Shown piece after piece: positions 35,013 to 46,840 of a DNA stretch of 64,000 nucleotides. The stretch lies in assembly GCF_034190915.1 (NCBI RefSeq), contig NW_026947506.1, positions 12,895,501 through 12,959,500 of the forward strand, given 5' to 3'. The first letter of the stretch is position 1; each line of letters begins with the position of its first letter. The notes below the pieces were generated by a model. The model worked only from the letters and a program-made list of their open reading frames with translations. It had not been told where the DNA came from and made no database searches. Made by a program: the position numbers and the translations under genes. This stretch comes from Cavia porcellus (taxonomy: Eukaryota > Chordata > Mammalia > Rodentia > Caviidae).

Positions 35013-38000
35013 TTTACATATCCACAAAAGAGAACAGTAGCCACCCACAGCAATAATGAAGACCTGAGTTCCTGTGATGATAATGATGGCTGAGTTCATA
35101 TCTGGAAAATCAGTGTTACCAGCTTCTCCATGAGAATCAACAGCCTAGCTCCTTTCCCTTTAGTTCTCCTTTCATGCTGTTTTAAACAATCCTTCAATGG
35201 ATGTTCTGCCCCAAAACCATGATGACTTCATTCACTGGGTGATCCAAGTTGACAATTACTAAGCAGGTCACACCACCAAAGCAGTTCTTTGGTTACTTAA
35301 AATCCAAAACAGACTTTATATCACTTCATATATTAAACTTGTCATCTGGTCTGCTTCACATAAACAACAGTGACAAAACCTGAGGCTCATTCTAATGAAA
35401 TAATCAGGAACATAATACTTCACAAAGTAGTCTTCACATCTGCTTTGATAAACTTCTCACAGGAACAATATGATATGTTTCTATGTATGCGTCCTACACA
35501 CTACCTAAATGTGGGCATTTGAATGAAACTACAGACAGGGTTATTGACCTTCTGATTATCCCAGGAAATTTTAAAAATCTTTTCTAAGGAAAGTAGAAAA
35601 AGAAACACTTATGTACATCTATGTTTCACTGCAGGACTGTAATCTACATCATTTATAGCATCATTTACATAGGACACTGACAGCCCTGAACACAGAAGAG
35701 AATGTCATGAGGCTGATGGTATGCATATCACCACCTCAACAAGACTGAGGTTTCTACAGATGGTGGAAGTAAAAAGTGGAAATATTTTAAGAGCAAAAAC
35801 AGTTGAAATAAAATGTACTGAATATGCACTTAATATACCAAATCTAAACTAGGCCTGGTGGCTCTTGCGTGGAGCCCAGTACTTGAGACACTGAGGAAGG
35901 AGAATAGTTTGAGACCACTCTGGGTTATAAAGTGATCTCAAAGTCAGCCTGAACTTCATAGCAACATGTTTCCTCAGAAAGATAAATATATCAAATCTAA
36001 TGAACTTAATACTGTGCTAGTGATGGCCTTGTGATATTAGCATGACTCTTATGCTTATACTGACCTGTAGTCGACTAGGAAAACCTAACTTACAGCCCAT
36101 TTCAACATAAAATATCACACCATTTACCAAATAGAGTACACTGGTGAATATTTTTTGTTCATCATTGATATTTGGTGGTGATGCAGCAGTGCTTGCTGCT
36201 GCTCTCCACAGAAAAATGACTACTGGTGCAGTAAACAGGATTTTGCATGAATCACTCCAATATGTCCTTAACTCTTTGTGGAAGAGACCCACTAAAGGAA
36301 GCACTGCGCTAATGAGAATTACTAATTTTAGTCTTTTGAATACTTTAAAAACTGACTTCAGTAGTGGTTGAACTACTTACCTACATTATAACCAACAAGG
36401 TTAAATAGTTCCTTTTCTCCTGTAATCTCATGTTCCTTAAATCTTGAAGTGATTTGTTCTCTCTGCAATGAGATTATGTCCCTATTTGCATTTCTGTATT
36501 GTGCAAAAATGCTCAATAGTTCTTCAGGTATTTCTTATCAATTTGTACATATCCTGAAAAATGTGTGTTCCTTTCACGTTTCTATTGGTTTTACATGTTA
36601 GCTATCAGGGAGTAACAGGAAAAATTTCTCTCATTCTGTAGTTTACTTCTTCATCCTTTTGGTTTGACTTTTTTTGTGGCTTCTATGTTCATGCAGGAAG
36701 ATTAATATCTTACAAAGTCTTCTTGCTTGTTTTGCCACCCTATCTTATTTTCTACACAAAATAGCAGCAATAGCATTAAGAATAAATGTTTTTTAATATC
36801 TATAGGTTGAGAATATGAAATTCCTGGCTCTTTCATGTTTCACTACGTTTTACTATAATAGAATGATATTTGAAAATGCTGCACAAATTACAATAAAAGT
36901 ACATTTCCTGAGTGAAAGAAAAGTCACAATGTATAGTCGTGATTATTTTATCCTGTCATACATTTATATTATTGACCTTAACTTACTTCTTTCCTTAAAC
37001 TTCAAATGCGGGTATAAAAACAACTGCTGTACAGTCTGCTAAATCATCCAGCTGTTGCCTCTCAAAGTCAGCTTCACAGCCATGATTGTCCCATCTCATC
37101 CTCTCCTGATGCTGGGGCTAAAGAAATCACATTTGCCCTAATCTTTATAGGTATCTCTTTACCAATGCAATTATTTAAATACAAGATGATCAAAGATTGC
37201 ATGCCTTTTGTTAGTTTTTATACAATAACAAGGAATATAAAAGTGAAAATTCTACTGTATTCAATACAAGAATGAATGGGTTAAAATGACACTTGCCCCA
37301 ATGATGCTCAGGAAGGTTACTTCATAAACAAGTATGCTCCCCAAGTGATGCTTGGGGATAACTGCTAGTTGACCAATTGATAAAGGACAACTACTGATGT
37401 ATAATTGTGAGTATTCAGAAATGTTGACACTGGGGAGGAAAGAGAGGAGTACAAAAGCATTAAGCTACATCTGCAGAACTTGAACATACATTTTGAGGCA
37501 ACATCACACTAACTGTGTAGGTTGGACAGAACTTCCTCTTCCACTAATTTAAGCCCGCTGAGGTGCTAGGATTACAAGCATGCATCAACACAACCATCGA
37601 GATTTACTTTCATGGTAAAATGAGAATGTGCATGTACTCAGGATATGGGTTTTATAGATTCATTATTCTATTATTATCTGTAATACAAACTCCAAATTTT
37701 CCCACTGATGGTAAGGAGAAATGTGCTGCAGGGAATTGGCCACATGCTATAATGCATTGAGACTGACAATGTACTTTACAGTGTCTTTTATTTTGTGAAG
37801 TATATGAGGTACTTCAAGTATAAAATAGATATAGCTTCAGTGGTGATTACACAACAGGTGAGTAATTTATTTTCCCAAGGATAATTGAGACTTGGGCAAG
37901 CTATCTTCACTGGATTAGGGGTATTTAATGCAATGCTCTCTTTTGTTTTCATGACACCACAGTTTTTAACAACATAATTCCATTGGAACCTAAGTAGATT

Positions 38001-38960
38001 TTGTATTCAACAACACTGCATTTAACACTTTACAAATTACATGGAAGTTAGTAGAAGTGTAAACCACAGGCCACAGGAAACCTACTGGGACTCATGGCCC
38101 AGTGTGTGTGTTTAAAGATTATTGGCACAAACCACAAACATCAGGCACTGTTCCTTATATATAAAGAGATATGCCACTCTATAAATTCACAATTCAGTAA
38201 AACAGAACACAATCTGAATCTTAATTTAGCAATTTCACTTTTTACTGTGCTGACAGCTCAAAATTTAGGTTTACCTTCATGCCATAATTTCAGTGTTTTA
38301 TGAAAAATATATAATGTATTTGCAGCATCAAGGAATAAAATAAAGGCAGTTGCATGATACATTCAATAACAACCCTTTCCCCCAAAACAACTACACATTT
38401 AAGAAAATGCCTTTCAAAGTATTGTTACTCATAAATAATATGACATTTTATAATTTCTGGAGATATTAATATATTTTGTGATATGCTTTTGGAGACATTT
38501 ATGGTTCTGTCAGTATGGGGCAATCAGAAATTCACAGTAGCATTGTTTATGTTTGGTACATGTGGGGAAAATTTAATAGCAAAGTAAAGATGTAATGTAA
38601 ACATAACAGGTAAAAATTCTGATGGTTAGAAAAACAAAGGTTTACTTAAATGACATATGTTGGCTCCAGTGAGAAAGGAAATCAGACAACATAATGTACA
38701 TGGTATAATATCCAGTGATGTTAGGAAATCAGCAGGTATCTCACCACAGCATGCAAAACATAACATTCATTAATGTACTAGTTATGTGAAAAGAACACAA
38801 CTTTGTCAAAAACACATGCTCCAAGCCTCTATAAATGTATATCTTAATGCCAAATATTGCATCAACTTCAGAAACATCATATATCAAAGAGAAAATAAAG
38901 CATGTGCATAAAAAGATTAAAGCAAATGCAATGGTAAAATTACAATTCACCAAAAAATAA
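35013..38960 (+). repeat. Segmental duplication, copy B of the downstream flank
   Basis: Colinear with copy A 7,930-11,790, with many scattered substitutions and small indels. The B1 SINEs at 35,848-35,985 and 37,490-37,605 are at the same positions. It contains a 95-codon minus frame at 36,304-36,017 whose counterpart in copy A (9,176-8,994) is shorter, so I do not treat it as a gene. Confidence 0.82.
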
Positions 38961-39975
38961 GAGACTAGACTAATATCACTCTGAACAGTACATAACATTA
39001 TTGCTAGATTTTACATTATAATGCTACAGAATGGGTTTGCTACCATTGGGTTTCTAAGTGTCTCTTCTTCTTCAGAGTATCTGTTCATTACACCATGTAT
39101 TACAAAATTTGTTCCCATTAATAGGTTAGAAATTCTTCCCATATGTGAATCTCTATGTGTATATCTATCCTTTCAGTATTATGGGGAACAACAGATCAAA
39201 ACAAGGCAACAAAACTAATTCCTAGAAAATTATGATATGAAAAAGTAATATAAGACCACAATATTAGGTGATGTTAAGTACTTACTATGTTTTCTCTTGT
39301 TATTTTCAATAAACTCTTTCACATTATTAGGCATTATATAGTTAAGCATAACATTACAGAACTATTTTTATAAAAACACAACTTTGAAGACATTATAGGA
39401 CATGAAAGCAGTTAATAATCACACCTGGAATGGATATCCTTTACTTATTTATTTATTTGGTCCTGGGGATCAAACTCATGACCTCACACTTAACAGGCAG
39501 GTGCTTAAGCCACTGAGCTAAATCCCCAGAAACCCAAAGCATATCTTTTACATTTGTCATCTTCAGAGTTGTTGCCTCTAACTCTTAGACTTGATACCAG
39601 CAAGCATACCAAATTTAACATCAGTCAAACCAAAATAGCATTCAAACAAAACAGCTTCAAATAAGATCAGACATAGTAAGACAATGTAAGTAATATAGGG
39701 TTTCAATTTAAGTTAAAAGGAAATTAAGGATAGTTACCATGGTATAACCTGTTATTTTTGGGTTATATGTATGTGCCTTCAAATCTAATATGAGTAGCCA
39801 GAAGGGAACAAAATATAATCAAACTAAACAGAGCAATAAGACTACTGTACCTTTTAAATACTGATACACTTTTAACAATGTCCTCTGCCTTTTTTAGGCA
39901 ATTCCTCACCTTTCCCCTTCTCAGGATACTATTATTCAGAGTGGTATTAGTATAGTCTCTTATGTTCAGTTTCAG
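38961..39975. mobile_element. Copy B of the twin-primed L1 insertion, truncated
   Basis: Same left target 'attacaattcaccaaaaaat' (38,939) and same inverted half as copy A, then the forward half begins (39,905) and is cut at 39,975, where other L1 sequence starts. A private SINE interrupts it. Confidence 0.82.
39443..39530 (-). mobile_element. ID-like SINE private to copy B
   Basis: 'tcctggggatcaaactcatg' and 'gccactgagctaaatcccca' are the SINE in reverse. Flanking 'atatcctttac' and 'atatcttttac' look like its target duplication. Copy A at 12,245 has no insertion. Confidence 0.88.
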
Positions 39976-42315
39976 AAACACTAAATCTATTGGAAGACAA
40001 ATTGGGTAGAAACCTTGAAGACATAGGGGTAGGTAGAGAATTCATGAACAGGACTCAAACTGCACAGGAAATGCTTCCCAGAATCAATAACTGGGACCAC
40101 CTCTTATTAAAAAGTTTCTTCAGGTCAAAAAAAGTCTCCAGTATAGTGAAAAGAAAACATACAAACTGGGAAAAGATCTTAATGAACTCCCCCTCAGACA
40201 AGGGACTTTTGTCTGAAATGTATAAAGAATAAAAAAATCAGACCCCCAAAATTCAAAGACCCAATCCAAAAATGGTCATCTGAGATGAATACACATTTCT
40301 CAGATGAAGAAATACAAATGGCAAATAAATACATGAAAAAATGCTCGTCATCATTGGTCATTAGGGAAATGTGAATTAAAACCACACTAAGATTCCATCT
40401 CACTCCTGAAAGAATGGCTAGGATCAAAAAACCCAACAACAACAAGTGCTGGAGAGGCTGTGAGGAAATAGGAACTCTCCTACACTGTTGGTGGGAGTGT
40501 AGACTGGTACAACCTTTGTGGAGGTCAGTCTGGAGATTTCTCAAAAAACTGGGATTGGAAGTCCCATTTGTTCCAGCTATTTCACTTCTAGGCATATTCC
40601 CAGAAGAACTGAAAGTATCATACCATAGTATATGTGCACCTATGTTTATAGCAGCACAATTTGTAACCACCAGATCTTGGAAACAACCCAAGTGTCCACA
40701 AACTGAGGAATGGATAAAAAAGTCATGGTATTTCTATACAATGGAGTACTACTCAGCTATAAAGAAGGATCACATTGAGATATCTATCAATAAATGTGTG
40801 CAGCTTGAAACCACACTCATAAGTGCAATAAATCAAACTCGCATCTGTGAATACCAAATAGTTTCCCTAGTTCAGGAAATGATTCATATATATAAAAGTA
40901 TGTGGTAACCATGATTCCCCATTATGTGGCCATGAAGCCTTATAAAGTTTTCACTCATTAATTGTAAAAGCTTTATTCTGGGCTGTTTGATATTATTTGC
41001 TGTGATGCAATGAACCGCTATTTTGAAGAAAACAAGACATCATAATAGCTAGTGCTGATTTAATACCATCTTGTTTTAAAGCCCCACCAAACTATGGCTC
41101 TTCTGTCTCCATTGGTTTTATCATGTTGTATCTTGCTGGATTTTATCATATGTGGTAGTACAAATAAAAATTATTATAGGCAAAGAGAAAATATAGAAAC
41201 CATTGTTCATTTTTCTGTGAGCTGGTTCTAAATACTCTACAATGCTTTCACCCACTTGAATGGTGTTATACTGTCTTGATATGTTTGATGTTATAGCATA
41301 TGAAGTTACTCAAATATTTCAAGGAAAAAGACACTATGTTAACTATTATTAAGTCAGGTTATTTGGTGGTGAAGCACTAGGTTGCTGAAGCTGTCATGCT
41401 TTAACCTGTATTGTTATGTTGTTATGCCCTCTTTTATCTCAACCTCTCCCTTATCCATTAAAAAATTATTTAATTTTTTTATTTCTTTTATTAAACTAAG
41501 GGGAAAATAAAAAAAACTAGCAGGATATATTACAGTAACTTTTTAAATTTCCTATTAACTTGATTTGAAGTCCTGTAATAGTCCCACTATCTTGTTTTGA
41601 CTGATTAGACTCTGTTCTGCTCTGTATGATAGTATTAAGTATCAGAGTTTAGGCAACTATTCTGAAGGCAGTAAGATTCACTTGATGCCCATTCTGGTTT
41701 GACTATTATCCTCTTTTGAAGCTCTGTAAGGTTTACAATGTTTAGGTTTTATTGGACTTGTTCTCTACTGTTTTATTCAACTTTATAATAGCTAATGAGA
41801 TGGACAATTCTTCTTAAGGAAGCAAGAGGCATTTTGATAACCATTGTTGATAACCTTGTACTCTGTTTTTATACCATGTGCTATGTCTATCCTTGGTTTT
41901 GACTGACAGTTTTGTTTTATCATGTTTGATTTTATTCTCTTACAAAAAGAGTAATAAGATGTATGGAAGCAATAAAATCCAAAATGTGGAAATTTTGTTG
42001 TAATAAAGAGAGGAAAAAAAGTGCCCAAAAGGATACAACAGCAAGTGTGTTTAGGTGTGTTAAATAGATGACCATATTAATATTTTTGATTGGATCATTG
42101 AACACAACTGTTTGCAGTCTCACTATTTGAATGTTCACTTTGTATGCTTTGATCCTGTGACCTGAGTCACCGTTTCAAAGATGATAGTGTGTAATCTAGT
42201 AACTGGTGATATCTTACTGTTTTTTTTTCTTTTTGTAGTTCTGTATTACTTGTACCCTTACACTTTTTTTTGTTCTGTTTTCTTTTCTCTTTTTCCTTTA
42301 AATTAAAAAAAAAAA
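39976..42315 (+). mobile_element. L1 fragment: ORF2 C-terminus and 3' UTR, replacing the zinc-finger gene
   Basis: Decayed ORF2 3' end, with a 164-codon piece at 40,414-40,908 containing 'CWRGCEEIGTLLHCWWECRL' and 'WIKKSWYFYTMEYYSAIKKD', the usual L1 C-terminal region. A 1.4-kb 3' UTR and an A-rich tail at about 42,305-42,325 follow. The left flank matches copy A at 12,690 and the right flank matches copy A at 21,560, so the 8.9-kb A interval holding the zinc-finger exons is absent here. Confidence 0.85.
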
Positions 42316-42769
42316 AAAGAAAAAGCAATTTGGATGCTAGATTGGAACTCACAGCCAAATGGGAGCACTGATTTTTGTGCTGAGTCATTGCAAGAGTCCC
42401 CGTGCACTGTCTCTAAAGCAGAGGTCACAGTGGAAGACTGCAGGAGCAGCCTCCACAAAGCAAAAGGGCAGACAAATATCTCATGAATCACTTTGATTGA
42501 CTACATATGCTATCTCTTCAAATCTCATTTAGGCCACTGAGTCCTTTGTTCTTAATATTCTTAAGCAGCATTTTGAAATTTGAATTTAGTTTCATACAAG
42601 AAAACATAAATAACATAAAATATGGTACATAAATAATAACTTAAAGGATAATGGAAAACAATGTATGTGAACAATGTATAAACTGTGAAAGAAGGCACAA
42701 GTTGCAAATTATAGTTCAATGTCACCAAGCAATCACCTATCACTCAAAAATAAGAAATGTATCTTAGGA
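42316..42769 (-). repeat. Upstream flank of copy B (matches 21.54-21.98 kb)
   Basis: 'actcacagccaaatgggagc', 'tgactacatatgc', 'aatagtttaa'-like words and the 'gaatttagtttcata' to 'agaaatgtatctta' stretch align with 21,560-21,990 and 23,640-23,830. It ends where X3 begins; the promoter part found in A is absent. Confidence 0.75.
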
Positions 42770-44504
42770 GGTCCATTTTGGAGTCTTTTCCTACACCTCA
42801 AGACCCAAAAAAGGTGTACCACAAAGGCTAAAAGAAATGAGATACACAGCATGGTCTTCAGGACTGCAGGAGGAGACAGATCCTTGGCAAAGCTCATCAC
42901 TCTGCTAGCCATCTGGCCAACTAATGCTGGCACGAGTTGAGTGAATAATGGAAGAAACATGAACAGGATGTGGAGAGAGGTTCAAGGACACCTCAGAGTG
43001 ACAGAAGATGCTAATTGCAGAGAACTATCCCACAGAAAGTGTGTATGTGGCTTGAGCTGTGTCATATCTTGGCCCCTGAGGCATCTCCTCAATCTCAGTT
43101 CAATCATGCCTGGCCCACATCACAGACCTGCATGAGTATTCAGCTTCAGTGGCTCCAGCATATGCCTCCTTTTTGTTTGCTGATACACAGATGGTGACCA
43201 GCTGAAGATGAAGAAGCTGCATTAGAACTCCCACAACTCATAGTCCATCAATTCATACTGGTAGTCAGTTACCAATATAGCCGCAATCATCAGATGATGT
43301 TAGGTATCTCAAATTCCCCTACAGACAATATGTTACATTGCACTGTACCTCCAGAAGCCAGACTTTTTTGCAGGAGTTTCAAGACCAAACTAACATGAGG
43401 CCTGCACTAAGTACAATTGGTTCATTACTTTCTTTCAAGGGCAGTTAGGTGTCCTCAGGAACTAACTTATAATCATGCATAGCTCCTCATGTCTCTGCTG
43501 TGAGTGTCAGCCATCTGGAAGTGGCACAGCCATTGCTTGACCATGTTGTTTCTGTGAAAGCTTGGGAGACTTTTCTGGTGACTCTCCTTATGCGTAATTT
43601 GCATCAAAGATCCCCTTCCTCTGTGATCTCCCCATCTTCTTCATAAGAAGACCAGGGATACAATGAGTATCTTTGGATGATGCAAGCAGAAGATCTTTTA
43701 CATCCTGGGTCTGCTCCAAACTTCAAGTGCCAGGGTAAAATAATGGCTATCCATTTTGCCCATCTATCTCTCTCATTTTTGACCTCTAAACCTTAGCTGC
43801 TGGACATCCAGTAGAAAAGATTGATAACAATACAGTATATTAGAGGCAGTAAGCTTAACACTATTATTTTATCTAAACATGAATCACCTTAGAACATTAA
43901 ATGAAATCTATTTTCCACTATCCATGGACATTTTAACATATAAATATCTACAGTGATAACAGTTACATATTTTATATGATAAATCAGGAATCAGAACCAT
44001 ACATATTATTGTATCATGACATCCTTGCAATAATCCTAATTTCTGTTTTGACATAAAATACCCATTTTAGTCAATCATGCTTATCTAATACACAAGAATT
44101 TTCTTATGTATTATTGACCAACTTATTGACCTTTAGTGGAATGTGAATCTCACAAGTCTTTGGTATCAGCAGAGGTGGGAAAATAAAACAAACGTCTGCT
44201 ACCAGAAGTAACCCCCATTTTACAATCCTGGAGGCCTATGCATCTAGAAATATGAATATATCTAATACATCTTGAATTCAATAACAATCAAGTGTCATAA
44301 GCATGTGAAAAATTTACACAGGCATCTTCCAAATAAAAATTGTTTTACTTCTTTTGATAATGATCAATGTGAACATTTAGGGATACATTTCATAACTTTA
44401 GTTATGGTGTCTCCTATAAAGCTATGGAGATCATTGAGGTTTCTGATCAATGAATAAGAACTGGATAAAAATGTTACCAGATAAAAATGTTATCAATCAG
44501 AGCC
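42770..44504 (+). repeat. X3: spacer repeat, cut by the provirus
   Basis: Aligns with X2 (29,600-31,355). The last shared words are 'atcaatcagagc' (44,492-44,503), after which X2 continues 'tcagtccag' but X3 changes into LTR sequence. No gene seen. Confidence 0.8.
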
Positions 44505-44580
44505 TAAAGAGTTAAAATGTTCAGGAAACCCCTCTTTCCTTGTCACTCGGTCAGAACAATGAGATGTTCTAACCCTGATA
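44505..44580 (+). repeat. Remnant of the 5' LTR
   Basis: 'gagttaaaatgttcagg' to 'tgttctaaccctgata' matches the first ~75 bp of the 3' LTR (50,491-50,566) with few differences. The leading TG of the 3' LTR is TA here. At 'ctgata' the match stops and gag coding sequence follows. Confidence 0.85.
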
Positions 44581-44938
44581 TCAGGTGCAAGCTTCAGAGG
44601 CTAGATGGGCTTCAGGATTTAACCCTAAGAGATTTGGTTAAGGAGGCTAAGAAAGTTTACTATAAACGAGAAACTGAGGAAGAAAAGGAACAGGCTAGAG
44701 ATAGGAAACGAAACAAGAGTTAGTAAAGATGTTGGCCACAGCGATAGGTAAGCCAGTAGACTCAGGAAAGGGCAAGCCTCGCTGGCCCCCATTAGACCCG
44801 GACCAATGTGCCTACTATAAGGAAAAGGGGCACCTGATTAAGGATTGCCTCAAACTCAAAAGGAAAAAGGAAAAAGAGGAAAAAGAAAAACAGACCTTCC
44901 AGCGGGCTCCCATACTTGCCCTGGGAGACAATCACTAG
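44570..44938 (+). pseudogene. gag: Retroviral gag, 3' part (capsid end and nucleocapsid)
   Basis: The end of the capsid, with a charged helix rich in Glu and Lys (open to 44,723), is followed after a stop and frame break by a nucleocapsid part (44,729-44,938). Gag forms the virion core and the nucleocapsid binds the RNA genome. The single CCHC zinc knuckle begins 'CAYYKEKGHLIKDC', so its second Cys is Tyr. The frame ends at a UAG (44,936-44,938) that lies in frame with the protease. The first two-thirds of gag are absent. Confidence 0.85.
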
Positions 44939-45739
44939 GGGAGACAGAGCTCGAACCCCCTCCCCAAGCTCAGGGTAACTTTTAATGTGGAGGGGACTCC
45001 TGTTGACTTTGAGGTAGATACAGGAGCTGTTTACTTGTCCCTACGGGTTCCTTTAGGGTCACTCACATCCAAAAAGTCACTAGTCCAAGGGGCAAATGGG
45101 AGTCAATACTGCCCATGGACTACTGAGCGTACCGTTGACCTAGGAAAGGGAAACATAAAGCACTCCTTTCTGGTGATTCCTGAATGCCCCGCTCCCCTAT
45201 TAGGGAGAGATTTGCTGACCAAATTGGGGGCAACAATCTGCTTTGAGCCTCAAGGGCCACAGGTGGCCTTCCGTGATCAGAGGGTTGGACAGCCTATGGT
45301 CACAATCTTTTCCTTAAAATTAGAAGATGAATACCGGCTCTATGAGGAATCGAAGCTTCAATCCATTCCTCCAGCCTGGCTAACTGATTTTAGAGATTCT
45401 TGGGCTGAAATGGCTGGACTCGGGCTAGCAAACCAACAACCCCGTGTAATGGTCACTTTAAAAGCCACTGCCACGCCTGTCCGAGTCAAAGAATACCCCA
45501 TCAGTAAGGAGGCCCATCAAGGGATAAAAAAACATATACAGAGACTGTTAGATCTAAAAGTATTGACCCCCTGCCAATCCACATGGAACAGCCCGTTGCT
45601 CCCGGTTAAGAAATGGGGAACCAAAGATTATCGGCCAGTACAAGATCTGAGAGAAGTTAACAGTAGGGTGGAAGGCATCCACCCCACAGTGTCAAATCCT
45701 TATAACTTGCTTAGTGGCCCAAGTCCACCCAAAACCTAG
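44939..45739 (+). pseudogene. pol: Retroviral protease and start of reverse transcriptase
   Basis: Starts right after the gag UAG in the same frame. The protease active-site motif DTGA is at about residue 11 of the 44,987 frame and a 'LLGRDLL' segment follows near residue 75. RT fingers begin around 'EYPISKEAHQGIKKHIQRLL' and run to a UAG at 45,737-45,739. The protease cleaves the polyproteins and RT copies the RNA. The in-frame stop just before the first catalytic Asp region breaks this copy. Confidence 0.85.
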
Positions 45740-46164
45740 TACACTGTCCTTGATTTAAAAGATGCTTTCTTCTGTTTGCCCCTACACAAGGATAGGCAGC
45801 CCCTGTTTGCGTTCTAATGGGCTGACCCAGACACAGGGCTACTGGGCAAGTGACATGGACATGCCTCCCTCAGGGATTCAAAAACAGCCCTACCATCTTT
45901 GATGAGGCCCTCCACAAGGATTTGGCGGCTTTCCGGGCTCAGCATGCAGACCTCACTCTTCTTCAATACGTAGATGACCTGCTGCTAGCAGCTGACAGGG
46001 AATCTAAGTGTGTTAAGGGGACTCAAGCTCTCTTATGTGAGTTGGCCATATTGGGATATAGAGTATCAGCCAAAAAGGCCCAAATCTGCAGAAGGGAGGT
46101 GGTTTTTCTAAGCTATATTCTAAAGGGGGGTAAGAGATGGCTCACTGAGGCACAAAAACAGTAA
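45740..46164 (+). pseudogene. pol: Reverse transcriptase palm region
   Basis: After the stop the old frame still reads 'YTVLDLKDAFFCLPLHK', which carries the first catalytic Asp, but meets further stops near 45,816 and 45,852. A shifted frame (45,850-46,164) then contains '[12 protein letters not shown]' and the catalytic YVDD at about 45,967-45,978. Ends at a stop at 46,162. At least one frameshift is needed to connect it with the preceding part, so it is not functional. Confidence 0.85.
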
Positions 46165-46840
46165 CCCTGATTCCCCCACCAAAAATCCAGAGACAATTAT
46201 GAGAATTTTTGGGAACTGTGGGGTTTTGCTGGCTGTGGATCCCAGGATTTGCATCCCTAGTAGTCCCTTGTACCCACTACTCAAAGGGGGCTCATCTTTT
46301 GTCTGGGAGGAAAACCACCAACAAGCTTTCGATGCCATTAAGCGAGCACTCCTGTCAGCCCCAGCCTTAGTGTTTCCCAATATAGGCAAGCCATTCATTC
46401 TCTTCATTGAAGAGAAAACTGGAGTAGCCAGAGGGGTATTAACCCACACCTGTGGACCATGGAAAAGGCCTGTGGCCTACCTCTCAAAGAGGCTAGATCC
46501 AGTGGCAAATGGATGCCCCCCATGCCTTAAAGCCATTGCAGCAGCAGCCTTGCTCACTAGAGATGCAGACAAACTGACTCTAGGTCAAAAACTGACCATC
46601 ATTGCCCCTCACACGTTGGAGAGGGTCATCCGCTAGCCACCTGACAGGTGGCTTTCCAACAGCCGAATCGCCCACTACCAAAGCCTCCTGCTCAACAAAG
46701 ACCGGATAACCTTCGTACCCCTGATGGTCCTTAACCCAGCAACCCTGCTGCCAGGAGAGACTTCAGAGCTGGTTCTACACACCTGCCAGGACATCCTGGC
46801 AGAGGAAACAGGAATACGGCCCGACTTAACAGATTAGCCA
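46165..46840 (+). pseudogene. pol: RT thumb/connection and start of RNase H
   Basis: An open piece at 46,199-46,636 includes 'FVWEENHQQAFDAIKRALLS' and 'KRPVAYLSKRLDPVANG', the RT connection. A stop at 46,634-46,636 is followed in the same frame by sequence leading to another stop at about 46,833. The region between 46,164 and 46,199 also has stops and a frame change. Confidence 0.8.
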
